Source: Stomoxys calcitrans (taxonomy: Eukaryota; Arthropoda; Insecta; Diptera; Muscidae). From it: a stretch of 64,000 bases of DNA. The stretch's first letter is position 1, and every line of letters starts with the position of its first letter. Where the stretch lies: positions 186,690,752-186,754,751 of the forward strand of contig NC_081553.1 of NCBI RefSeq assembly GCF_963082655.1, given 5' to 3'. Shown one piece after another: positions 32,906 through 43,925 of this stretch. The notes beneath the pieces were generated by a model, which was given only the letters and a program-made list of their open reading frames with translations, searched no databases and had not been told where the DNA came from. A program made the translations under genes and the position numbers.

Positions 32906-33014
32906 ATTTATCAATACAAATAAATATCCGCCAAGTTCGGCCGAACCGAATCTTATAAATCCTCCACCATAGATCACATACCTCAAGGTTTTTGCCCGGT
33001 GTCTTTTTTTATAG
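32906..33014 (+). repeat. TTCGGCCGAACCGAA terminus fragment
   Basis: CCAAGTTCGGCCGAACCGAA followed by TCTTATAAATCCTCCACCAT is the outer terminus of the calyptrate repeat also present at 55948-55990. The near-palindrome is kept with one base different from the other copies. Confidence 0.55.
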
Positions 33015-33029
33015 GCAAACAAAGCATAA

Positions 33030-34225
33030 TGAATAAGAATTGCTATGCCATTGGAGCTATATCAGCTTATGAACTGATTCGGGTCATATTATTGTACAAA
33101 TTTTCAACCAAATCGTCTAAGAATTACGTCCTCTAGAGGCCCGAGAAGCAAAATCAGGAGATCGCTTTATAAAGCTCCCATTTAAGGTCATAGACCGATT
33201 CAGACCATATGCTATTGGAGCTATATCAGCTTATGAACTGATTCGGGTCATATTATTGTACAAATTTTCAACCAAATCGTCTAAGAATTACGTCCTCTAG
33301 AGGCCCGAGAAGCAAAATCAGGAGATCGCTTTATAAAGCTCCCATTTAAGGTCATAGACCGATTCAGACCATATGCTATTGGAGCTATATCAGCTTATGA
33401 ACTGATTCGGGTCATATTATTGTGCAAATTTTCAACCAAATCGGCTAAGAATTGCGCCCTCTAGAGGCCCGAGAAGGAAAATCAGGAGATCGCTTTATAT
33501 GAGAGCTATATCAGGTCATAGACCGATTCAGACCATATGTTAGAGGTCATCGATATAGTGAACGTGCAAAATTTCAGCAAAATCGGATAAGAATTGCGCC
33601 CTATAGGGGCTCAGGGAGATCGGCTTATATGGGAGCTATATCAGGTCTAGACCAAATCACACCATATTTGGCACGTATGTTAGAGGTCATAGATACAATT
33701 TGTGTGCAAAATTTTAGCAAAATGGAATAAAAATTACGCCGTTTCAAGCCATACTTGGTACGTATGTTAGAGGTCATAGAAGAAGTCATTGTGCAAAATT
33801 TCTTTAGGATAAGACCTCTAGAAGTAGTACCGGAAAATCGATTTCTATGAGAGCTATATCAGAACTGAGAGCTATTTTGAACTGATTCGGACCATACTTG
33901 GCGCATATGTTAAATGTCATAGAACACATCGCGGTACAAAACTACAGCCAAATCAGATAATAATTGCGCCCTTTAGAGGCTCAAGAAGTCAAGTCGGAAT
34001 ATTGGTTTATATGGGAGCTATACCAAAACATGGACCGATATGGCCCACTTATAATCCCAAACGACCTACACTAATAGGAAGTATTTGTGCAAAATTCCAA
34101 GCGCCTAGCTTTGCTCCTTCGAAAGTAAGCGTGCTTTCCACACACGGACAGATAGGCGGACAGATAGAACGGACATGGCTAGATTGACTTAAAATGTCAC
34201 GATGATCAAGAATATATACCTAGGG
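33030..34225 (+). repeat. 153/164-bp family array with outer end
   Basis: The first two 164-bp units (33051-33214 and 33215-33378) are identical in sequence. The third (33379 on) diverges. Marker strings are TTGGAGCTATATCAGCTTAT, TGAACTGATTCGGGTCATAT and CGTCCTCTAGAGGCCCGAGA. Later units are older. The array closes with TTCGAAAGTAAGCGTGCTTT and GGACATGGCTAGATTGACTT, the family outer segment, near 34130-34190. Confidence 0.85.
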
Positions 34226-34479
34226 CTAAAAATTTTAATTTTTAAACTCGACAATCGACAGTCTTCTAGAAGACATTGGAAAGGATTCTGGACTTTCATA
34301 TAAGAGGTAGGTTTGGAAGGAATTAGTTCTTTAGGAGTGAGCACGCAAGTCGATCGATATTGATATGTGTGGTGCATCAATTGGAAAGGACTCTTCAGTT
34401 TAAGGAATTCACGTTGGGTGGGTTTCTGCACATAAAGATGGCATTCAATAATCTGCATGTGTGGAGAACGGCATTACGG

Positions 34480-35230
34480 GAGAATGAGGGGTACGCCAAA
34501 TAGCGGAGTTTTTCCGCCTTTGCTAAGGATTCTTGTGATCGATGACATTTTGAAGGAGACTTGGGTTGGTGGGAGTCAGGGTGTGCCCTTATGCTGACGC
34601 TATGGTTATTCTTGCCAATGGGATATTCGTGAATATGAATACTCTATCTGGGGTTTTTGATACTGCTCTCGGGGTCACATCAACTTCGTAGGAAAACTGA
34701 GTTGCTATTGTTCAGGAGAAAGAGAAAGGTGCCTGGTTCCAGATTGTCGAGGCAGAAAGGGACGGCCTTGAAGCTGTCAAAGTCGGCAAGCATCCGCGGG
34801 GTCATTCTAGTTTCTCGGGGTTCCTCTGTAAACTGAATTGGGGCTTGAATCTGGGGTCTAGGGTAAGGAAGGCCTTCGCGGCCCTCTATTCGAGCCAGGG
34901 GCATTGTGGTAAAAATTTGGTCTGCGTCCTTTATTGATGCACTCGGCGTTGGTGCAACCGGTGCTGACGTATGGTTGCCATGTCTGTCGGCCAGTGACGG
35001 AGTTCGGATCGCATGTGAAGGATCTGGATGGGGTGACGTATTAGGAAGATGGATTGTGTTACGGGCTATGCGGAATCCACTTCGCAGAACTTCAAATCGG
35101 CGACTCTCATCGTATGGGGGACGATTGCAGTATCTTCCAGGCTGTCACGGCCGTTAGTGCAGTCAAGAAATATTGACCGGTCAGATGTCTGCATATTGAA
35201 CGATAGCCGCACAGTGGGATCGAATCGAAA
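34480..35230 (+). mobile_element. R1/LOA-like LINE fragment, decayed
   Basis: The plus strand shows RT motif C at 34590-34601 as YADA (normally YADD), followed by MVILANGIF. Downstream (34775-34890) is a stretch encoding VGKHPRGHSSFSGFLCKLNW and then LGSRVRKAFAALYS, the 'LxxKLNWxxNxxxRVxKAxxALYxC' linker typical of R1, LOA and jockey LINEs. At 34910-34990 it continues SASFIDALGVGATG, a decayed 'LYTxVVRPVLTYG' block. Part of the palm upstream of YADA is deleted, and frameshifts occur near 34680 and 34900. Inactive. Confidence 0.65.
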
Positions 35231-35254
35231 AAAAACTAGTAAAAAGTATGTCAT

Positions 35255-35632
35255 TTGAAAACCGGTAGAGATATATCTTTTAAATTTGAAATGGTTAGAG
35301 CTAAGAGGTGTTATGGAGATGAAGTGCAAAATTTCAGGGCCCTAGATAGTAAGGGAGCCTCTCAGCAGGACCCTAATTTTGGTAAACTCGGCATTTCGAA
35401 AAATTTTGTTGAGCTGTCAAATCTTTATTTGTGGTCCCATTTCCTGCATAGTGCTCAAAGACCCCTAAAAAACGACCGCGTAAGGTCTACAATTTCTCTA
35501 CTTATTTCGGGGATACTCTATTCATATTTTCTTTATTTGGAAGAAGTTTGGCCGCGACTGGCTTCGTATTTTGCGATTTACAAAGGCATTTGTGCTTCGA
35601 TTTTCATTTTGGTACACGATTTGGATTGGTAA
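35255..35632 (+). CDS. Unassigned open frame, 125 codons, probably not a gene
   Basis: An uninterrupted frame reads from ATG at 35255 to a stop at 35630-35632. Its residues include VRAKRCYGDEVQNFRALDSK and LEEVWPRLASYFAIYKGICA, and no family is recognised. The C-terminal half is moderately hydrophobic (ISLLISGILYSYFLYLEE). It lies between two transposon remnants. No splice sites, neighbouring coding frames or codon bias support it. It could equally be part of an unrecognised repeat. It is listed only because it is one of the few long frames not explained by a known repeat. Confidence 0.12.
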   Translation: MKTGRDISFKFEMVRAKRCYGDEVQNFRALDSKGASQQDPNFGKLGISKNFVELSNLYLWSHFLHSAQRPLKNDRVRSTISLLISGILYSYFLYLEEVWPRLASYFAIYKGICASIFILVHDLDW

Positions 35633-35764
35633 TAAAATGTACAATGACTTTGCTGTCAAATGTGTCTGATAATTCAGTTAAAAGTTAAACAGTTTGGAAG
35701 TCAAAAAATGTGAAAAACGTAGATTTTTTGTAAAAAGAAAAGCATTTTTATTGATTATTTTAAA
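35633..35764. other. AT-rich, nothing recognised
   Basis: Short AT-rich link before the transposase fragment. Confidence 0.4.
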
Positions 35765-35885
35765 GAAAGCCATTGTACGGGTATGGGGCAAAATACCGAC
35801 CGATTATATTCGTGCAGCTTGCAACTCGTTTTTGACCGACTCAGAGCAATAGTCCAAGAAAAAGCTTGTCATATCGGACAGAAGT
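35765..35885 (+). mobile_element. Tc1/mariner transposase C-terminal fragment
   Basis: A frame gives KAIVRVWGKIPTDYIRAACN followed by SFLTDSEQ, resembling the 'W..IP..YIRAACN.F..RL' C-terminus of Tc1/mariner-type transposases. About 30 codons remain and then the frame is lost. No DDE residues are visible and no TIR was found nearby. Confidence 0.5.
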
Positions 35886-36009
35886 GGTAGTATTCTAAAA
35901 TTTTTAACTATTTTCACATATTTTTGTAGTTTGAAGCAAAAAAAAGGTTTTCACAAAAAAAAAGATTTTCGCACATAAAAAATTGTTTTTTGCATTGTTA
36001 ACACTTCGT

Positions 36010-36795
36010 ATCAGCTACACTGTTGTCACATCTTCAGCTACACTATTGTCCCATTGTGAGCTACCCTGTTGTCAACATGTTGGCTATCTGTTGTGCCTTT
36101 GTCAGCTACCCTGTTGTCACTTTGTCATCTACCCTGTTGTCGCATAGTCAGCTATCCTGTTGACCTTTGTCAGCTTCCCTGTTCTCACTATGTCAGCTAA
36201 CCTGTTGTCGCATCTTCAGCTACCTTGTTGTCCCTTAGTCAGCTACCCTGTTGTCCCTTAGTCAGCTAACCTTTTGTGCCTTTGTCAGCTACCCTGTTGT
36301 CCCTTTGTGAGCTACCTGCTGTCCCTTTGTCAGCTATCTGCTTTGCCTTTTCAGCTACCCTGTTTTTCCCTTTGTAAGCTAGCCTGTTGTCCCTTTGTCA
36401 GATACCCTGTTCTCACTATGTCAGCTAACCTGTTGTGCCTTTGTCAGGTACCCTGGTGTCCCCTTGTGAGCTACCTGCTGCCCCTTTGTCTGTTTTGCCT
36501 TTGTCAGCTACCCTGTTTTCCCTTCGTAAGCTAGCCTGTTGTCCCTTTGTCAGCTAACCTGTTGTGCCTTTGTCAGCTTCCCTGTTGTCCCTTTGTGAGC
36601 TACCTGCTGTCCCTTTGTCAGCTACCTGTTATGCCTCTGTCATCTAAACTGTTGTTCCTTTTTCAGCTACCCTGTTGTACCTTTGTCAGCAGAATCTAGT
36701 CCGTTTTTAGAACTTACATCGATTCCTGCGTTTCGGTGCATTCGACGTCAGCTACCCTGTTGTGCCTTTGTCAGCTATCCTGTTGTCCCTTTGCC
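36010..36795 (+). repeat. 23-bp minisatellite, about 30 units
   Basis: The consensus unit is CAGCTACCCTGTTGTCCCTTTGT. Variants include CTAACCTGTTGTGCCTTTGT and CTACCTGCTGTCCC. Most spacings are 23 bp, with 20-22-bp short forms. Groups of units recur in order (around 36380-36480 and 36535-36620), which indicates unequal exchange of blocks. The 86-codon frame within it (MCLCQLPCCPFVSYLL...) arises from the repeat. Two copies of a foreign insert starting CAGCAGAAT interrupt the end of the array (36688 and 36794). Confidence 0.9.
36688..36750 (+). repeat. Insert in the minisatellite, short form
   Basis: CAGCAGAATCTAGTCCGTTT through ACATCGATTCCTGCG is unlike the 23-bp unit and resembles the start of the longer insert at 36794 (CAGCAGAATGTATACCGTGT). 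Minisatellite units resume after GACGTCAGC. Confidence 0.55.
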
Positions 36796-37078
36796 AGCAG
36801 AATGTATACCGTGTTTAGACCTTAAATCGCCGGAAGGGCATTGTGATGCTCGGTGCGGTGTTGCATGTAATCAACCGGGTGCCATGACCCATAGATCGAA
36901 GGAGTTTTAGATGGTGCTCCGCTCCTAACCAAGAGGGGAGATCACGTCCAAACCACGTGGCATCGAATTGTTACTCATGCTGGCTTCGGTCATGTATGGG
37001 GGCGTTGGTAGACTCATTTTATACACCCTGCTGGATTAAACCAACACGGCAGGTTCCTGCATAAAACCCCACTAGGAC
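36794..37078. repeat. ~285-bp insert in the minisatellite
   Basis: It starts with the CAGCAGAAT string and then has GC-richer sequence (GGAAGGGCATTGTGATGCTC; GCATCGAATTGTTACTCATG; AACACGGCAGGTTCCTGCAT). Minisatellite sequence resumes at 37081 with GTCCCTTTGTCAGCTACCCC. The insert carries no TIR or A-tail. It may be a LINE 3' fragment or another repeat, and its identity is unknown. Confidence 0.5.
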
Positions 37079-37104
37079 TAGTCCCTTTGTCAGCTACCCC
37101 ATTG

Positions 37105-38490
37105 TCGTATCACCTACTCTGCTTATCAGCTGCTATTGTACATCAAAATTAGATAAAATATGACAATTCCATTGGTAAACAACTTTCACATTCATTTGAA
37201 GAGTTTTAGTTTTCATTATGACTCATGCAAGTGTCTGAACTATACGCCTTTTTCTTTTATGCTGTAGGGAAAAATCAATATTTTTTGTATTTGGTTTTTC
37301 ATAGATGGGCCATCTGACGTCCAGTGCGATTCAATTAGGCACAATATTTCATTGAAATTCCCATAGTTGTTGCTGCCGTCAGTAACGATTAAGTGCTTAG
37401 ACAGCGTATTTTTTTTTCATTTTGCATTTTCAGAATTACGCATTAGAAAATTGCTGACGCTTCTTGGATATTTATTAGGTGTATGTCTGTCGTCGAAAGG
37501 TCAGATGGGTGCGGTGGTGGGTTTGGGGAAAGGCGTAATAACATGTAAGCAAAGTAAATTCATTCACAATTTGTCATGGAGACAAACTCTGGGATTGCGC
37601 ACATGAGATTGTGTGTGTCTCTGTGTGTGCTCTTACGCCAACCACAAAAATTCTCTAGCAGCCACACAAACCTTCATTTTTCCCCAACGCCCCCATCCTT
37701 GATCATCATACGATTTTTGTTGCCTTTTAGCAATCGCGTTTATTACGCGTCAGATAATGTGACATTAGACGACGACGACGACTGGCTTTTCCCATTTTGA
37801 ATTTGTTGGCAAAATGTTGGCCATAACTTTTAATAATATTCTCCGTTGAGCGCAAATCAATACTTCATGCCGCGGCATCGTTGACTATGACGCAGGCAAC
37901 AATGCCGCCGACGCTGTTAAACGGCCAGCCTTAATGTGCTTTAGATTATGTCGCGTGTCAGACGACAAAAGTGGAAATTTTTGCGCCAGACTATAGCAAC
38001 TTGCCTTATTGCTTCGCACGTGCTGAGCGCCCCTATTAATTTTCGCTCAAGTTGAAGAAGACTGACTACATGCAGTCATGTCATTGTTGTTGCCTTGACA
38101 CTTTCATTTACGACGAACATTGACGATGGGCGTTAAGGCGAAAAATTGTCCTCTGTCTAAGTTAGGCAATTAGTAATCATTAAGGCCTAAGGGGTATTTA
38201 CACTTGGGAATGTGTTGGGAATAACAACAACCGTTTAAGTTAAAGACCCTAATCACTTTGAAATTTTTGAGAAAAGTTATTTTATTATTTATGAAATTTG
38301 ATATTTATGAAAAAATAATAACCATATTCTCCTAAGCGATAATCGTATATTGCTATAGTCTAAAGGGGCTTTTAACTTATAAATTTTCGAAAAGGTATCT
38401 ATGGCAAAAAAGTATTTCTTCTCTGTCAGAGCTATTCCCGTGTGCCGTTCAGACTGGATTATAAAAATCGATAAATTCAAAGCTTTATTG
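37105..38490. other. Low-copy DNA, no gene seen
   Basis: Contains GACGACGACGACGA near 37770 and a GC-richer low-copy stretch at 37800-38150 (CGCGTGTCAGACGACAAAAG) that resembles conserved fly intronic DNA. No coding exon is recognised. Confidence 0.4.
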
Positions 38491-38493
38491 GAA

Positions 38494-41400
38494 TACTAAA
38501 CCAACTTTCCCTAAGAGAAATGACACTAAAATTTACTTTCCCCGAGGGAAAATGTACTAAAACTAACATTCCCCAAAAGCAAAAGCGAACATAAACTACC
38601 TTCCTCTGGGGAAAAGGGTTCCTGGGGAAAGGTAATTTTAGTACATTTTCCCTAGGGGAAAGGTGGTTTCAATGGCCTTGGGGCAAAGGAATTTTAGTAC
38701 CCAATCCCTTGGAAAAAGGGTACTATTCGTTCCTTATCCCTTGGGAAAATTGTAGTTTTAGTTCCCCAAGGGGGAAAGTACCATTCCCTTTCGGAAAGGT
38801 AAATTTAGTACCTTTTCCCTTGGCTAAGGGTTGTTTTAGTTCCCTTTCCCTTGAGAAAATGCAGTTTTAGTACCCTTTCCTTTAGAAAAAGGTAATTTTA
38901 ATAAACCTTCGCTTAGGGAAAGGTAGTACACTTTCTCTATGATAATGGAAGTCTTAATACCCTTAGGGATACATAGTTTTAATACCCTTTACCTTGGGGA
39001 AAGTTACTTTTAATACACTTTCCCTTGCGATAGGAAGTTGTTGTACCCTATCCCTTAGGGAAAATTAGTTGTGTTAACCTTACCCTTAGGGAAAGTTAAA
39101 TTTTGAACTCTTTTCCTTGAGAAAAAGAAAATTTTTCCATGTCTTTTCCTTGGGGAAATGTAGTTTTAGTACATTTTCCCTTGGGAAAGGTGGTTTTAGT
39201 ACGATTTCCCTTAGATAAAGGTAGCTGTAGTACATTTTTCCTTAGGGAAAGCTGGTTGCAGTAACATTTTCCTTAGGTAAAGCCGGTTTGTATTACCCTC
39301 TCCATTAGGGAAATTTAAATTGTGCACTATTTTGTCGGGGAAAGGTAATTTTTCTAACCCTTTCCCTTGGGGATATGTAATTTTAGTACCCTTTTCCTTG
39401 GAAAAGGTAGTTTTATTACCATGTCCTTTTGGGAATAAAAGTTTTGTAGATTAAATACTCTTTCCCTTAAGAAAAGAAGTGGTAATAATGGTACGTCGCA
39501 GAAAGGTAGTTTTAGTACCCTTTTCCTTAAGGAAAGGTAGTTTTAGTACCATTTTTCTTAAGCAAAGGTAGTTTAAGTAACCTTCTCCTTAAGGGAAGGT
39601 ATTTTTAGTAAGCTTCTCCTTACGAAAAGGTAGTTTTAGTAACCTTCTCCTTTAGATAAGGTAGTTTTAGTAACATGTTCCCTAAGGAAATGTAGTTTTA
39701 ATAACCTGTTCCCTAAGGAAAGGCAGTTTTACCAAACTTTTCCTTCACAAAAGGTAGTTTTAGTTACCTTTTCCTTAAGGAAAGGTAGTTTAAGTAACCT
39801 TCTCCTTAAGGGAAAATAGTTTTAGTAATCTTCTACTTAAGGAAAAAAGAGTTTTAGTGAATTTTTGCTTAAGGAACCGTAGTTTTGGCACCTTTTTCCT
39901 TAAGAAAAGGGAGTTTAAGTACCCATTTCCTTAAGGAAAGGTAGTTTTACCAAACTTTTCCTTAAGAAAAGGTAGTTTTAGTAACCTTTTCCTTAAGGAA
40001 ATGTAGTTTTAGTAATCTTCTCCTTAAGAAAAAAATAGTTTTAGTGACCTTTTCCTTAAGGAACCGTAGTTTTGGTAGCCTTTTCATTAAGAAAAGGTAC
40101 TTTAAATACCCATTTCCTTAAGAAAATGTAGTTTTAGTACATCTTTCCTTAAGGAAATTTAATTGTAGTACGCTTTTCCTTAAGCAAATGCAGTTTTTTC
40201 CATAAGGAAAGGTAGTTTTATTACCCTTTCTTTAAGGAAAGTTAGTTTAAGTAACCTTTTCCTTAAAGAAAGGTAATTTTAGTACTCTGTTCTATAAGTA
40301 GATGTAGTTTTACTAACCTTTTCCATAAGAAAAGGTAGTTTAGTACCCTTTTCCTTAAGGAAAGTTAATTTTAGTAACCTTTTCCGTAAGGTAAGATAGT
40401 TTTAGTACTCTGTTCCATAAGGAAAGATAGTTTTAGTACTCATTTCTATAAGTTCTATAAGGAAATGTAGTTTTATTACCCTTTCCCTAAGGAAAGTTTT
40501 AGTGCCCTTTTCCTTAAGGAAAGGTAGTTTTAGTACTCTGTTCCATAAGGAAACGTAGTTTTACTTAAACCTTCCTTAAGGAAAGGAAGTTTTAGTGCCC
40601 TTTTCCCTAAAGTAAGGTAGTTTTAGTAACTTTCTCCTTAAGGAAATGTAGTTTTAGTATCCTTTTCCTTAAGGAAAGATAGTTTTAGTACTCTTTTTAT
40701 TAAGGAAATTTCGTTTTAGTACCATTTTGCTTAAGGATATGTAGTTTTAGTACTCTTTTCCTTAAGGTATGGTAGTTTTAGTACCATTTTCTTTAAGGAA
40801 AGGTAGTTTTAGTACCTTTTTCCAAGAAAGTTAATTTAAGTACCCACACTTTTCCTTAAGGAAAAGTAGCATTAGTACCCTTTTCCTTAAGGAAAGGTAG
40901 CTTGAGTACCCTTTTCCTTAAGGAATGTTAGTTTTAGTACCCTTTTCCTTAAGGAAAGGTAGTTTTTGTACTCCTTTTCTTAAGGAAAGGTAGTTTTAGT
41001 ACCCTCTTCCCTAAGGAAATGTAATTTTAGTACCCCGCTCAATAAGGTAAGGTAGTTTTACTAACATTTTCGATAAGGAAAAGTGGTTTTAGCAACACTT
41101 TCCTTAAGGAAATGTAGTTTTGCTACCCTGTTCCATAAGGAAAGGTAGTTTTATCAAACTTTTCCTTAAGGAAAAGTAGTTTTAGTAACCTTCTCCTTGA
41201 GGAAAGGATAGTTTTAATACACTTTTCCTTAAGGAAAGGTAGTGTTAATACCCTATTACCTAAGGAAAGTTCGGTTCAGTACTCCTTTCCTTAAGAAAAT
41301 ATAGTTTTAGTACCCTTTCCTTAAGGAAAGGTAGTTATAGTACCCTTTTACCTAAGTAATGGTAGTTTTAAAACCTTATTTTTTAAGGAAAGGTAGTTTT

Positions 41401-43925
41401 AGTACCCTTTGCTTTCAGTACCCTTTTCCTTAAGAGGAGGTAGTTTTAGCACCCTTTTCCTTATAAAGAGGTAATTTTAATACCGCTTCCTTAAGGAAAG
41501 GTAGTTTTAGTCCCCTTTTCCTTAAGGAAAGGTAGTTTAGTACCGTTCTCCCAAAGGGAAGGTGTTTTTGTTCTCCCTTCGTGAAGTGTAATTTTAGTAT
41601 TTTTGCCCTTGGGGAAAGGTAGTTTTAATAATTTTTTTTGGAAAAAGGTAGTTTTAGTACTCTCTCCTTTCGGGAAGGATAGGTTTCCACCTCCTCCCTT
41701 TGGGAAAGCTAGGTTTAGTACCCTCTCCTCGGGAAGGGTAGTTTTAGTACCCTCTAATCATGAAGGATAGTTAAAGTACCCACTCCTCGGGAAGGGTTGT
41801 TTTAGTACTCTCTCCCTTTGGGAAGGGTGGTTTTAATAATCTCTCCCTTCGGGAAGGTTGGTTTCTCTTCGGGAATTATAGATTGAGTGCCCTCTCTCTT
41901 CGGGCAGAATTGGCACCCTTTTCCTTAGTGAAGAGTAGATTTAGTACCCTTTTCCCTGGAGAAAGTGAGTTTCAGAACTCGTTCCCTTCGGGAAGCGCAG
42001 TTTTATTCCCCTTTCTTTTCGGGAAGGTAGATTTTATATCCTTTCCTTTCGGAAAGGCAGGTTTGGTTGCCTTTGGTACTGTTTCCCATATTTAAGCTTA
42101 GTTTTAGTTCGCTTTCCCGTAATGAAGGTTAGCTTTTGTAATTAGGCTTGTTTTCGCACCCTTTCTCTTCTGGAAATATTGTTTTTGTACCCTTTCTCTT
42201 GAGCAGAGGTAATTATAGTATCCGTTCCCTTGAGGAAATGTTGTTTCGGTACCCTTTCGCCTGAGGAATGGTAGTTTTAATACTCTTTCCCGTAAAGAAA
42301 ATTAGTTTTAGTACCCTTGTCGTTCGGGGTAGGCAGTTTTGGCACTCTTTCTCTTAGGGAATGGTAATTTTAGTACCTTTCCCCTTAAAGAAAGGTAGTT
42401 TTTTTACCCTAGTCCTTGGGAAAGTTTGTTTTAGTACCCTTTTCCTTGGGGAACGGTAGTTTTATTATCATTTCCCTAGGTGATCGGTCGTTGCAGTACC
42501 CTGCCTCTTAGGGAAATGCAGTTTTAGTACCAATTTCTCTGGTGAGATGTAGTTTTAGTACCATTTACTCTGAAGAAATGTAGTTATAGTATTCTTTCCG
42601 TTGAGGAAAGGTAGTTTTAGTACTGTTTCGCATAATGAAAAAGTTTTAGTACGCTCTCCCATAATAAATGGCACCCTTGCTCTTCTGGAAAGTTAGTTTT
42701 AGTATCCTTTCCCTTGGGGAAGGATATTGAAAGCTAATTTTATCGTATGCAGTTATGCAGTTTTAGTACCAATTCCTTTGGTGAGATGTAGTTTTAGTAC
42801 CATTTACTCTGAAGAAATGTAGTTTTAGTACCCTTTTCATTGAGGAAAGGTAGTTTTAGTACTTTTTCGCATAATGAAAACGTTTTAGTACGCTCTCCCA
42901 TAATAAATGGCACCCTTATTGGTATAAGGGTGGTGAAATAGTATTTAAATACCTTTCATTAGGGGATAAAGTACTAAAATACATTTAATACGGGAAGGAG
43001 TACAGCAAATACTTTTGCAATATCTTTCATTAATGGAAAGGGTTCTAAAAATATATTTCATTGAAGCTACCTTTCATTACAAAAGTTTTAAAACTACCTT
43101 TCCGCGTACTTTGACTATATTCACCCGAAGAAAAGTGTACTAAAACTATCTTTCCCCAAGAGAAATGGTACTAAAATCATCTTTTTTACTGGAAATGGTA
43201 CTAAAACTATCTTTCATAGCGGGAAGGGTACTAAAACTATCTTATCTCAATGGAAATGAAACTAAAACTTTATATCCTCAAAGGAAAGATTTTTAAAGCC
43301 ACCTATCCCAAGTAAAACTTACTAGGATTACGTTGCGTTTAGACTTTTCCTTAAAGGAAAGTATACTACATTCCCCAGGAAAAGGGTTCTAAAATTAACT
43401 TTTCCCAAGACAAAGGTACTAAAACTAACATTCTCAAAGGGAATGGTTTCCAAATCCAACTACCCCCTATTTGCTGGTTACTAAAGCTAGCATAAGGAAA
43501 GTTAGTTTTAGAGTATTTTCCTTAAGGAAATGTAGTTTTAGTACCTTTGTCCTTAAGGAAAGGTAGTTTTAGTATCCTTTGTAGTTTTACTAAACTTTTC
43601 CTTAGTTTTACTACCTTTTTTTCCTAGTTTTAGTACTATTTTCCTTAAAAAAAGTTAGTTTTACTAACCCTTTTTCCTAAGAATAGTTAGTTTTACTACC
43701 CTTTTTCCTAAGGAGAGGTAATTTAAGTATCCTTTTCCCTAAGAAAAGGTAGCTTTATTACCCTTTTCTTTACCCAAGGTTGCTTAATGTATCATCTTCA
43801 GGTGAAATGTTAGTAAAACTACCCTTCCACAAGAAAGGGTATTAAAACTAAACTTTCCCGGGGAGAAGCGACTTCAACAACTTTTTCCAAGAAAAATAGT
43901 ATTAAAGCTGTCTAAACTTTAACAG
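38494..43925 (+). repeat. 31-bp stem-loop satellite, block 1 (~175 units)
   Basis: The consensus in the most regular part (39.5-41.5 kb) is GGTAGTTTTAGTACCC followed by TTTTCCTTAAGGAAA, 31 bp. Adjacent TTAA cores sit 31 bp apart (e.g. 40887 and 40918). The second half is an inverted repeat TTTCC(N)GGAAA. Loop variants are regional: CTTGG types at 38.6-39.5 kb, TTAA at 39.5-41.5 kb, and CTTCG or CTTTG at 41.6-42.1 kb. Orientation is minus at 38494-38620, plus at 38620-42925, minus at 42945-43475, plus at 43490-43790 and minus again to 43925. Open frames inside are repeat artefacts. Confidence 0.95.

Noticed and set aside
36274..36534. Cys/Leu-rich frame of 86 codons
   Set aside because: Arises from the 23-bp minisatellite, and the unit is not a multiple of three.
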